From: an uncultured Bacilli bacterium
Lineage (GTDB): Bacteria > Bacillota_I > Bacilli_A > RF39 > UBA660
Assembly: GCA_947628375.1 (NCBI GenBank)
Contig: CANQZQ010000004.1
Location: forward strand, 1 to 33,362
Length of the DNA: 33,362 nucleotides
Direction of reading: 5' to 3'
In this document: one piece after another, positions 8,006 to 16,514 of the stretch
Numbering within the stretch: the stretch's first letter is position 1
How the letters are laid out: each line of letters opens with the position of its first letter
Notes under the pieces: model-generated
What the model was told of the DNA's origin: nothing
The model's database searches: none
What the model saw: only the letters and a program-made list of their open reading frames with translations
Translations under genes and position numbers: made by a program

Positions 8006-10051
8006 ATGAAAAAAATAAGTCCGGTTTTGCAACATGATTTTAAAGATTGTGGCATTTGTTGTATGCAGTGGATAATCATGTATTATGATGGTTATATTTC
8101 TTTAGAAAAATTAAGAATTGATACTTTAACTAATATTAATGGTACCAATGCCTACGAAATAGTTAATACTTTTAAAAAATGGGGTTTTGATGCCATGGGC
8201 TTAAAAGATGTAAATATTGCTAAAGATATTTTAAAATTTCCTTTAATTGCCCATTTACAGTTAGAAAATGGTTTAGAACATTTTGTTGTTATTAAAGCAG
8301 TTGATGCCAATATTATTTATTTAATGGATCCAGGTATTGGTAATCGTAAGCTTAAACTAGATGAATTTAATAAACTATTTACTGGGCATGTTATTATTTG
8401 TAACCCAAGGAGTAATATTATTAAAATGGACAAAACTAATAATTTAACTGATTTATTTTGGCAAATTATTAAGAAAGAAAAGTTTCTTATTATTAAAATA
8501 ATTATTACTAGTTTCTTATTAACTATTATTTCCCTTATTTGCAATTATTACTTAAAAGTAAGCAGTAATCTTTTAAATACTAACAATCATTATTTAAAAA
8601 TATTATTTATTATTTTTGGTATATTTACGATAATTAAAGTGTTTTTTAAATACATTCGATCTTACTGTTTAAATTATTTAAATAATGCCGTTGATCTTTC
8701 TATTTATCCCAACTTTTTACATCATATCTTTTACCTTCCTTTTAAGAGCATCAAAAGTCGATCCACAGGAGAAATAATGACACGAATTAATGATTTAAGT
8801 AATATAAAAAATTTATTTTCTGAAATTTTTGTTTCATGTTTCTTAGATACTATAATGATGATCTCATCTACTTTTATTTTATATACAATTAATAAAAACT
8901 TATTTCTAATTGTCATATTATTTATATTTATCTATATTATTTATGGCTTATTAGTAAGTAAAATTGTTTATAAAAATATTTTAAAAAATATTGATTATCA
9001 AACAGATTTTAATGCGATTACTTTAGAAAATATTGATAGTCTTATTAGTTTAAAAAATTTAAATGTTTTAGATAATGGCTTATTTCAAATTGAAAAAAGT
9101 TTATCCAGATATTTTCTGCATAGTTTTAAATTTAATAATTTATTTAACATTTTAGAATTTTTTAAAAACTTAATCTTAGATCTCTCTTTCTTTTTAGTAA
9201 ATACTTATGGCATTTGGTATGCTTATAAGGGCAGTTTAACAATTATTAATCTCTTTACTTTTAATTTAATTTTAGGATATTTTATTGAACCCATAGAAAA
9301 TTTTATTAATTTACTTCCCAAATATAATTTTATTAAAGCATCGTTTAATAAAATTTCTGACTTTTTAAATATTGAAGAAGAAAATCTTCAGGATGAAAGT
9401 AGAGTATTACTTGGGAATATTACTTTTAGTTCAGTAGCTTATTCTTATAATAATTACGATTACCTATTTAAAGATTTAAGTTTTGAAATAAAAAAGGGAA
9501 TGCATGTTTTATTAAATGGCCCATCAGGTAGTGGAAAAAGTACTATTTGTAAAATCATTCATAAAGACTTAGCTGTTAATAATGGTAAGGTGCTTATTGA
9601 TGGCTGTAATATTAATGATTTAAATTTAAGGACTATTAGAGATAATATTTTATATGTTTCCCAAAAAGAAGAATTATTAACTCTAACTATTAAAGAAAAT
9701 ATTATAATGAACCGGAATATAAGTGATGAAGAGTTTCTAAAAATATGTGATATTTGCGAAATAGAAGATATTGTTAAAAAGAAAAGTTTAAGATATGATT
9801 CCTTAATTGAAAATAGCACCATGAACTTATCGGGAGGTGAAAGACAAAGAATAATATTAGCAAGAGGACTTTTAAAGAAAGCAAGTATTATTATATTAGA
9901 TGAAGCATTATCAGAAGTCGATAAAAAATTAGAAGGAAAAATAATTAAAAATATTCGTAAATATTTTAAAGATAAAACCATTATTTATATTTCTCATAAA
10001 AATCAGACTAAAACATTTGAAAACATCATTAATATTGGAGATGAATCATGA
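8006..10051 (+). CDS. Peptidase-containing ABC transporter (C39 protease + TM + ABC), bacteriocin/double-glycine peptide exporter
   Basis: N-terminal C39: QHDFKDCGICC, EHFVVI, MDPGIG; ABC: GPSGSGKST, LSGGERQR, IIILDEALSEVD. Confidence 0.96.
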   Translation: MKKISPVLQHDFKDCGICCMQWIIMYYDGYISLEKLRIDTLTNINGTNAYEIVNTFKKWGFDAMGLKDVNIAKDILKFPLIAHLQLENGLEHFVVIKAVDANIIYLMDPGIGNRKLKLDEFNKLFTGHVIICNPRSNIIKMDKTNNLTDLFWQIIKKEKFLIIKIIITSFLLTIISLICNYYLKVSSNLLNTNNHYLKILFIIFGIFTIIKVFFKYIRSYCLNYLNNAVDLSIYPNFLHHIFYLPFKSIKSRSTGEIMTRINDLSNIKNLFSEIFVSCFLDTIMMISSTFILYTINKNLFLIVILFIFIYIIYGLLVSKIVYKNILKNIDYQTDFNAITLENIDSLISLKNLNVLDNGLFQIEKSLSRYFLHSFKFNNLFNILEFFKNLILDLSFFLVNTYGIWYAYKGSLTIINLFTFNLILGYFIEPIENFINLLPKYNFIKASFNKISDFLNIEEENLQDESRVLLGNITFSSVAYSYNNYDYLFKDLSFEIKKGMHVLLNGPSGSGKSTICKIIHKDLAVNNGKVLIDGCNINDLNLRTIRDNILYVSQKEELLTLTIKENIIMNRNISDEEFLKICDICEIEDIVKKKSLRYDSLIENSTMNLSGGERQRIILARGLLKKASIIILDEALSEVDKKLEGKIIKNIRKYFKDKTIIYISHKNQTKTFENIINIGDES

Positions 10052-10458
10052 ATTATTTTAAAGTCAATTATGATTATCTAAAAAATATTAAAGAAAACAA
10101 TTATTTTATTTTTATTATCATAACAATTTTTATAGCTTTTTATATAATCTTTTTAGCATTCTTTATTAAGGTAAAATCAAGTATTGAATGTGTTGGGATA
10201 ATAAGTGATGACCTTTTAAAAATAAATATTAATAGTAAACTCTCTGATAAAATAAATAATAGTCAAATAAAATTTAAAGATACTTATATTATTCCAGAAA
10301 TTAAAGATTATGGCGAGTTTGAAATAATTGATAATGAAATATATCAAATAATTAGTTTAAAAGTAGATGCTAAATTTTCTAATAATGAAGTAGGAATTGT
10401 TACTATATATTATGATGAAATGCCACTGTGGAAATACGTTTTAGAATTATTTAAATAA
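10048..10458 (+). CDS. Small membrane accessory protein (136 aa) of the exporter, possible minimal HlyD-like partner
   Basis: ATGA overlap with the transporter; one N-terminal TM and short beta-rich-looking C-terminus. Confidence 0.75.
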   Translation: MNYFKVNYDYLKNIKENNYFIFIIITIFIAFYIIFLAFFIKVKSSIECVGIISDDLLKININSKLSDKINNSQIKFKDTYIIPEIKDYGEFEIIDNEIYQIISLKVDAKFSNNEVGIVTIYYDEMPLWKYVLELFK

Positions 10459-10471
10459 GGAGGTAGTATTA

Positions 10472-10612
10472 ATGACATTAAATAATGAAGAAATGTTAGA
10501 AATAAAAGGAGGATCAAGTACATCTTTTTATCTTAAATTAGGTATCTTTGGTGGTGCCATTGCCTTTTTTGCGGGTATCTTAGATGGAATACTTCATCCA
10601 AAAGAGTGTTAA
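10472..10612 (+). CDS. Double-glycine-leader bacteriocin-like peptide 1: MTLNNEEMLEIKGG|SSTSFYLKLGIFGGAIAFFAGILDGILHPKEC
   Basis: Good RBS (AGGAGG), 46 aa, LEIKGG leader, Gly-rich hydrophobic core with small-xxx-small motifs, directly after the exporter. Missing from the ORF track because of length. Confidence 0.85.
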   Translation: MTLNNEEMLEIKGGSSTSFYLKLGIFGGAIAFFAGILDGILHPKEC

Positions 10613-10625
10613 AGGAGGAAAATAT

Positions 10626-10784
10626 ATGCAAGATGAAGAATTAATGAATATTTGGGGCGGAGCTTTTTCTGCCTCTCTTATAACAGGTATTGTTAGTGCT
10701 GTTAAAACTCTTTTTGATTTAGGAAGAAATATTGGCTCAGCCATTAGAAGAGTAATGGGCAAAAATTATTGTCAAGTAAAATAA
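10626..10784 (+). CDS. Double-glycine-leader bacteriocin-like peptide 2: MQDEELMNIWGG|AFSASLITGIVSAVKTLFDLGRNIGSAIRRVMGKNYCQVK
   Basis: AAAGGAGG just upstream; WGG leader end; cationic amphipathic core. Track start 10584 is an upstream extension overlapping peptide 1 and the RBS. Confidence 0.85.
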   Translation: MQDEELMNIWGGAFSASLITGIVSAVKTLFDLGRNIGSAIRRVMGKNYCQVK

Positions 10785-10813
10785 AATTTATTGACAAAAA
10801 CTAGGCTTTTTTG

Positions 10814-10842
10814 TTGTCAAATGCCATGGTAAGTGTTATAAT
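10814..10842 (+). promoter_or_regulatory. Promoter for rpsU operon (TTGTCA-17-TATAAT)
   Basis: TTGTCA 10814-10819, TATAAT 10837-10842. Confidence 0.75.
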
Positions 10843-10874
10843 AGGGCTAGTTTGAAGCGAAGGGAGGGCGAATC

Positions 10875-11060
10875 ATGACAAAGGTAGTAGTGCAAAATGG
10901 AGATATCAATACAGCACTTAGAAAATTTAAAGTTAAAGTGGCAAGAAGCGGTGTCCCTTCAGAAGTAAAAAAGAGAAAATTCCATGTTAAACCAGGAGTT
11001 GAAAGAAGAATTAAAAAAGAAGAAGGAATTAAAAATTCCCACAAAAGAAATCATAATTAA
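10875..11060 (+). CDS. rpsU: 30S ribosomal protein S21
   Basis: MTKVVVQNGDINTALRKFKVKVARSGVPSEVKKRKFHVKPGVERRIKKEE. Confidence 0.95.
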   Translation: MTKVVVQNGDINTALRKFKVKVARSGVPSEVKKRKFHVKPGVERRIKKEEGIKNSHKRNHN

Positions 11061-11072
11061 GGAGAATTTTAA

Positions 11073-11510
11073 ATGTTTGAAACTATTAATAACGATTTAA
11101 AAGAAGCTTTAAAAAATGGTGATAAATTTAAATTATCTGTTCTAAGAATGTTAAAAAGTGCTCTTCAATTAGAATCTATTAATAATAAAAAAGAATTAAA
11201 TGATGAATTAGTAATTAGCGTTCTAAAAAAACAAGTTAAACAAAGAAATGATTCTAAAAATGAATATTTAACACTTGGTAAAACGGAAGTAGCAGATGAC
11301 TTAGCTAAAGAAATAGAAATTTTAAATAATTACTTACCACAAGAAGCAAGTGAAGAAGAAATAGTTAAAACTATTGAAGAAGCATTTAAGGAACTTAATC
11401 CTAGTAGTATGAAAGATATGGGAAGTATCATGAAATATGTTTCTTCAAAGCTTCAAAATGCTGATATGACAAAAGTAAGCTCTATTGTGAAAGAAAGACT
11501 AACAAAATAG
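11073..11510 (+). CDS. yqeY: GatB/YqeY domain protein
   Basis: LKEALKNGDKFKLSVLRMLKSALQ, EIEILNNYLPQEASEEEI, downstream of rpsU. Confidence 0.95.
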   Translation: MFETINNDLKEALKNGDKFKLSVLRMLKSALQLESINNKKELNDELVISVLKKQVKQRNDSKNEYLTLGKTEVADDLAKEIEILNNYLPQEASEEEIVKTIEEAFKELNPSSMKDMGSIMKYVSSKLQNADMTKVSSIVKERLTK

Positions 11511-11546
11511 TCTTTTTTTCATGTTTTGCCAATATAATTTAATGAT

Positions 11547-11804
11547 ATGAAAAATTTGCATTTTGGTGAATATTTTAAAAATTTTTTATATGATTTAAAT
11601 GATTTCATAACTATTTATGAAAATAATTTGCATGTTTTTAATTATTCTAAATTAAATAAATTAAGTGATAAAGAAATTGTTTTAACAATTAATAACAAAA
11701 AAGTTTTAATTTCTGGTGATAATTTAAAAATAAAGCAAATGACGAAACAAGAATTACTCATTAATGGTAAAATATTGAAAGTTGAGTTTACTTATGAAGA
11801 ATAA
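11547..11804 (+). CDS. yqfC: YqfC/YabP-like sporulation protein
   Basis: Small protein directly before yqfD; short beta-rich sequence. Confidence 0.7.
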   Translation: MKNLHFGEYFKNFLYDLNDFITIYENNLHVFNYSKLNKLSDKEIVLTINNKKVLISGDNLKIKQMTKQELLINGKILKVEFTYEE

Positions 11805-12969
11805 TATTATTTGGGTAAAAATTAATAATAGTAATTATTACTATCTCTTAACTAAATTAAATGATATTGGTATAACTTTATATGATAATAAAAAAACTAA
11901 AGATTATCTTTTAATAAAAACAACTTATGAAGACTATGAAAGAATTCAAAAATATTTAGTTAGTTATCATGTTTCTATCTATGCAGAAACAGGTTTTAAT
12001 AAAATAAAATTATATTTCAAAAAATATATTGTTTTTGTAATTTCTATTATTTTAAGTATTATTCTTTTATTTTTAGCTAATAATGTCATTTTTAAAATAA
12101 ATGTTAAAAGTAATAATAAAGATATTCGCACTCTTGTTTTAGAAGAGCTTTTTAATAATGGCTTAAAAAGATTTAGTTTAAAAATGCCTCATCAAAAAAT
12201 TGAAAACATTGTCTCTAAAATCTTGGATAATAATAAAGATACCTTAGAATGGTTAGAAATTGAATATGATGGTTTAATGATGAATGTGTATGTTACAGAG
12301 AAAAATATTCCTTCTAAAAACATTGAACCTTCTTTTTGCCATGTGATAGCTACAACCGATGCTAAAATTAGTAATATGAATATTTATAGAGGAGTAGCTT
12401 TAAAAGAAATTAATGACTATGTTAATAAAGGAGATATTATTTTAAGTGGTGAAGTTTCTTTTAATGAAGAAGTTAAAAATAATGTCTGTGCAAGTGGCGA
12501 GGTTTATGGCGAAGTTTGGTATAAAGTAAAAGTAACTGTGCCTTTTTTTGAATATTATATTGAATATACTGGTAAAAATAGATATAATTTTAATGTTAGA
12601 ATTAATGATAATAAATATGATATTTTAAAAAGTCGTCTTAAAAATAAACAAATAGAAGAGACTAATCTTTATAAATTAAATGACTTTGAAATTAATTTAG
12701 TTAAAGAAAAAGAATATGTTAAAAAGTCCCGTGAATTAAGTGAAGAAGAAGCTTATAATAAAGCTTTAAATTTAGCTTTAGAAAAAGTTAAATTAAAGCT
12801 TTCGGAAAATGAAGAAATCTTAGTAAAAAAAGTTTTGAAAAAAGAAGTAAATGATAGTACAATATATTTAGAAATATTTATCGTCACAAAAGAAAATATT
12901 GGTGAAGTTGTCGTAGTGGAGGAGGAACAAATTAATGATAGTGGAAATAATACACAAAATAATGAATAA
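11794..12969 (+). CDS. yqfD: YqfD-family sporulation protein
   Basis: Single TM after ~85 aa, position between yqfC and ybeY; internal ATG at 11794 preferred over TTG 11782. Confidence 0.82.
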   Translation: MKNNIIWVKINNSNYYYLLTKLNDIGITLYDNKKTKDYLLIKTTYEDYERIQKYLVSYHVSIYAETGFNKIKLYFKKYIVFVISIILSIILLFLANNVIFKINVKSNNKDIRTLVLEELFNNGLKRFSLKMPHQKIENIVSKILDNNKDTLEWLEIEYDGLMMNVYVTEKNIPSKNIEPSFCHVIATTDAKISNMNIYRGVALKEINDYVNKGDIILSGEVSFNEEVKNNVCASGEVYGEVWYKVKVTVPFFEYYIEYTGKNRYNFNVRINDNKYDILKSRLKNKQIEETNLYKLNDFEINLVKEKEYVKKSRELSEEEAYNKALNLALEKVKLKLSENEEILVKKVLKKEVNDSTIYLEIFIVTKENIGEVVVVEEEQINDSGNNTQNNE

Positions 12970-13552
12970 TATTTGGCCGATGTTAGTAGTTTTTATTATA
13001 AGCCTTGCCTTTTTACGTTTTTTCTATCTCCAAAATCATCATGAAAAATTTTGCTTACATAAAGAAGTTGGTTATTTAGTATCCATCTTATATATTTGGC
13101 TTTTATTTGAAATTTTAACTAATACTGAAACTAATTCTTTTAGTGGTTTTAATTTAGTCCCTTTTAAAGAAATATTTAGATATGAAGTGGGATCAACATT
13201 ATTTAATTATAATGTCCTTGGTAATATTTTAATCTTTATTCCTTTTGGTTATTTATTTGGAGAGTATGTTAATCCTAAAACGATTATTCCCGTTTTAATT
13301 ACAGGTCTTGCCACCAGTATTACTGTGGAATTAGTTCAATTTAAAACTGGTAGATGTTTTGATATTGATGATATTATTTTAAATATTATAGGTACTATTA
13401 TTGGTTATCTTTTATATATTGGCTTATCGGCGATTAATAGAAGGCTCCCCGATATTTTTAAAAGTGATACTTTTTATAATATAATAACAATTATTTTACT
13501 AATTTTATTCGGTATATATATATTTGGTTATTGGGGAGTTATTTTTAAATGA
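12935..13552 (+). CDS. VanZ-family membrane protein
   Basis: NLVPFKEI, NVLGNILIFIPFGYLFGE, VELVQFKTGRCFDIDDIILNIIGTIIGY. Confidence 0.9.
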   Translation: MIVEIIHKIMNNIWPMLVVFIISLAFLRFFYLQNHHEKFCLHKEVGYLVSILYIWLLFEILTNTETNSFSGFNLVPFKEIFRYEVGSTLFNYNVLGNILIFIPFGYLFGEYVNPKTIIPVLITGLATSITVELVQFKTGRCFDIDDIILNIIGTIIGYLLYIGLSAINRRLPDIFKSDTFYNIITIILLILFGIYIFGYWGVIFK

Positions 13553-13998
13553 TAGATTATAAGATTACAAATGAATATGGTTATGATAAAGATTATAGTT
13601 ATTTAGATGATGTTATTAAAAGAACTTTAAAAAGAGAAAAAGTTAAAAATGCTACTTTTAGTATTGTCTTTGTTGATAATGAAAAAATTCAAGAACTTAA
13701 TAAAAATTATCGTCAAATTGATCGAATTACCGATGTTATATCATTTGCATTTGAAGATAATGAAGATATAGTGTATAATAATATGCGATTTTTGGGTGAG
13801 ATATTTATTTGTATACCAAGAATGATCGAACAAGCTTTAGAGTATGGTCATAGTGAGACTAGGGAACTAGCATTTTTAACTGTTCATGGCCTTTTACATT
13901 TATTAGGGTATGATCATATGACTAAAGAAGATGAAATGGTTATGTTCAAAATTCAAGAGGAAGTGTTAAGTAAAGATGAAAGAACCAAAAGAAAATAA
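13549..13998 (+). CDS. ybeY: Endoribonuclease YbeY
   Basis: TDVISFAFED, HGLLHLLGYDH; ATGA overlap with previous gene. Confidence 0.95.
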   Translation: MIDYKITNEYGYDKDYSYLDDVIKRTLKREKVKNATFSIVFVDNEKIQELNKNYRQIDRITDVISFAFEDNEDIVYNNMRFLGEIFICIPRMIEQALEYGHSETRELAFLTVHGLLHLLGYDHMTKEDEMVMFKIQEEVLSKDERTKRK

Positions 13999-14383
13999 AA
14001 AAGAAGTTAGTTTAATAAGAAATGTTTTTAATAAATGCAAATATACTTGTCAAGGTTTAAAATATTGTTTTGAAAATGAATCATCCTTTTTATTAGTGGC
14101 AATTTGTAGTTGTATTATCATAATTTTAGGAATTGTTTTTGATATTGATTTTTTAGAATGGGTTATATCATTTGGTTCCATGGCTCTAATTATGGTTATT
14201 GAACTTATTAATACCGCGATTGAAGCTACAGTTGATATGTTTACAAAAGAATATAATGAATATGCTAAAATAGCTAAGGATTGTGGTTCTGCTGCCACAG
14301 GAATAATGAGCGTTTTAGCCACTATTGTGAATTTAATAATCTTTGTTCCTTATTTTATTAAATTATTTGTTGATATGTTTTAG
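13976..14383 (+). CDS. dgkA: Diacylglycerol/undecaprenol kinase
   Basis: VIELINTAIEATVDMFTKEYNEYAKIAKDCGSAATGI. Confidence 0.93.
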   Translation: MKEPKENKKEVSLIRNVFNKCKYTCQGLKYCFENESSFLLVAICSCIIIILGIVFDIDFLEWVISFGSMALIMVIELINTAIEATVDMFTKEYNEYAKIAKDCGSAATGIMSVLATIVNLIIFVPYFIKLFVDMF

Positions 14384-14392
14384 GAGGTTTTT

Positions 14393-15274
14393 ATGAAAAG
14401 TGGTTTTGTAAGTATTGTAGGTCGCCCTAATGTTGGTAAAAGTACTTTATTAAATTGTATTTTAGCTAGAAAAATCGCTATTACATCTAATGTTTCTGGA
14501 ACCACAAGAAATATTATTGAGGGTATTTATCATATGCCTGATTGTCAAATTATTTTTGTTGATACTCCTGGTATTAGTAAACCTCTAAATAAATTAGGAA
14601 AAGTTTTAAATAAACAAGCTTATGCCCTAACTAAAGATGTTGATGCAATTATGTTAGTAGTAGATATTTCATCAGGTATAGGTAAGGGTGATAAATTTTT
14701 AATGGAATCCCTTCAAAATAATAAAATACCTGTTATTTTAGTTATTAATAAAATTGATAAAGTTTCTAAAGAGACTTTAATTATGGCTATAAATGAATTT
14801 AAAGATTATAATTTTGCTGAAATAGTTCCTATTTCTGCTAAAGAAAATGATAATGTAGCTCATTTAATAAATGTTATCAAAAAATATTTAAAAGATGATG
14901 TTAAATATTATGATGATAATATGGTTACAAGTAGTAGTATTCCTTTTATGGTTGGAGAAATAGTAAGAGAAAAATTACTACAAAATACGATGGATGAAGT
15001 ACCTCATTCCATTACTTGTCATTGTACTAAAATAGATGTTAAAAAAGATATTATTAATATTAGTATTGATATTATAGTAGATAAACAAAATATTAAAAAA
15101 ATTATTATTGGCTCAGGTGGCGAAATGCTTAAAAAAATTGGTACTCTCGCTCGCCGAGAACTTGAAGATATGTTTAATAAAAAAGTTTATTTAGAATTAT
15201 ATGTTAAAGTAATTGAAGATTGGAAAGATAAAGAAAGATACTTAAAAGAACTAGGTTTCTTTGATTATGAATAA
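14393..15274 (+). CDS. era: GTPase Era
   Basis: GRPNVGKSTLLN, DTPGI, NKID, KH domain GSGGEMLKKIG. Confidence 0.97.
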   Translation: MKSGFVSIVGRPNVGKSTLLNCILARKIAITSNVSGTTRNIIEGIYHMPDCQIIFVDTPGISKPLNKLGKVLNKQAYALTKDVDAIMLVVDISSGIGKGDKFLMESLQNNKIPVILVINKIDKVSKETLIMAINEFKDYNFAEIVPISAKENDNVAHLINVIKKYLKDDVKYYDDNMVTSSSIPFMVGEIVREKLLQNTMDEVPHSITCHCTKIDVKKDIINISIDIIVDKQNIKKIIIGSGGEMLKKIGTLARRELEDMFNKKVYLELYVKVIEDWKDKERYLKELGFFDYE

Positions 15275-15316
15275 AATTTTTATAAACCTAACAATATAAT
15301 ATTGGAAGGTGAAAAA

Positions 15317-15397
15317 ATGAATAAAAAAGAAGCTTGGGAAAAGTTTAAAAAAAGTGGTAAAGTTGAAGATTATTTAAATTATAAAAAATGTAAATAA
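15317..15397 (+). CDS. yqzL: YqzL-like small protein (26 aa): MNKKEAWEKFKKSGKVEDYLNYKKCK
   Basis: Between era and recO as in Bacillus; RBS GGAAGGTG; W..F..SG....YL.Y pattern. Confidence 0.75.
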   Translation: MNKKEAWEKFKKSGKVEDYLNYKKCK

Positions 15398-15406
15398 GGT
15401 GGTAAA

Positions 15407-16147
15407 GTGTTAAAAAAAATTGAGGGTATCGTTTTAAGTGAAACAAAATTTAGAGAAACCTCTAAAATTATTAATGTTTTTACGGATTCGGGAATAAAAG
15501 GCCTTATTTGTAAAGGGGCAATGAATATTAAAAATAAAAATCGTGTATCTTCAATGAAACTTATTTTAGGTAATTTTAATATTTATGATAAAGAAGATAA
15601 ATTATCTACTTTAGCAGATAGTGATGTTATTAATTATTTTCCCCATATAAGAAATGATATTACTCTAATAAGCTATGCCTCTTATTTATGTGACTTAGTC
15701 TATCAAATATTAAAACAAAATTTATTAAAAGAAGATATCAAAAATATTTATGATCTTTTTAAAAATACGCTTTTAAAATTAGAAGATGGTCTAAATCCCA
15801 TGGCTATTACTAATATTTTAGAAGTAAAATTATTAGATTATTTAGGAGTAGGATTAAACTTAACTAGTTGTACTATCTGTGGTAATAAAAAAGATATTGT
15901 TACTTTATCTAGTGAAAGGGGAGGACTCCTTTGTAAAAACTGCTATCATGGTGAAAGATTAGTCCCTTTAAGTATTGTTAAGATTTTAAATATGTATTAT
16001 TTAGTTGATATTAAAAGTATTTCTAAATTAACAATTAAAAAAGATAGTATTTATGAGATAAACCAATTTTTAAATAACTATTATGATGATTATACAGGTC
16101 TATATTTAAAAAGTAAAAATTTTTTAAAAACCATTGAAAAGTTATAA
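15407..16147 (+). CDS. recO: DNA repair protein RecO
   Basis: EGIVLSETKFRETSKIINVFTDSGIKGLICKGA; zinc-binding CTICGNKKDI..CKNC. Confidence 0.95.
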   Translation: MLKKIEGIVLSETKFRETSKIINVFTDSGIKGLICKGAMNIKNKNRVSSMKLILGNFNIYDKEDKLSTLADSDVINYFPHIRNDITLISYASYLCDLVYQILKQNLLKEDIKNIYDLFKNTLLKLEDGLNPMAITNILEVKLLDYLGVGLNLTSCTICGNKKDIVTLSSERGGLLCKNCYHGERLVPLSIVKILNMYYLVDIKSISKLTIKKDSIYEINQFLNNYYDDYTGLYLKSKNFLKTIEKL

Positions 16148-16185
16148 AAAAAATAATTGCTACAATAACAATTATTTTTTTATGA
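16148..16185. terminator. Bidirectional terminator between recO and HTH gene
   Basis: AAAAAAATAATTG...CAATTATTTTTTT inverted repeat. Confidence 0.75.
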
Positions 16186-16384
16186 TTTTTATTTCAAAAC
16201 CTAATTTATTAGCTAGTTCAATTAGGTCTTTAAAATAGTAATTACTTCGACCATATTCATTTGATTGTTGCCAATCTCTCGATTTATTTATTTTCTTAGC
16301 AAACTCAGCCTGAGTCATATTAGAAGCCTCTCTCATAAATCTTAATATTTCATTTGCTTTATATTTATTTACTTTGATTTCCAT
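16172..16384 (-). CDS. XRE-like helix-turn-helix regulator (70 aa)
   Basis: ILRFMREASNMTQAEFAKKINKSRDWQQSNEYGRS...DLIELANKLGF HTH pattern. Confidence 0.8.
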   Translation of the reverse strand: MEIKVNKYKANEILRFMREASNMTQAEFAKKINKSRDWQQSNEYGRSNYYFKDLIELANKLGFEIKIIKK

Positions 16385-16440
16385 AATCTACACCTAATTT
16401 AATTGTAATTTATTTTCTTTTATTGATGATATGTTGAGTA

Positions 16441-16499
16441 TTGACAATACGCATTAAAAAAGATATAATCACATTATAATAAACGTATTATTAATACGT
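16441..16499 (+). promoter_or_regulatory. Consensus promoter TTGACA-17-TATAAT plus 17-nt perfect palindrome ACGTATTA-T-TAATACGT
   Basis: TTGACA 16441-16446, TATAAT 16464-16469, palindrome 16483-16499 around the expected start of transcription. Confidence 0.85.
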
Positions 16500-16514
16500 A
16501 GTAGGAGCATATCT

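Noticed and set aside
10048-10051. Mycoplasma-type code (TGA = Trp)
   Set aside because: TGA ends several genes in ATGA overlaps (10048-10051, 13549-13552, 30354-30357), and reading frames are complete with standard stops.
10584-10625. Upstream start for peptide 2 (MEYFIQKSVKGGKY...)
   Set aside because: It overlaps peptide 1 and encodes the RBS of the better ATG at 10626.
16154-16165. Shared 12-mer AATTGCTACAAT in terminator loops at ~16155 and ~29486
   Set aside because: Short AT-rich match in two hairpin loops; could be chance, no further similarity outside.
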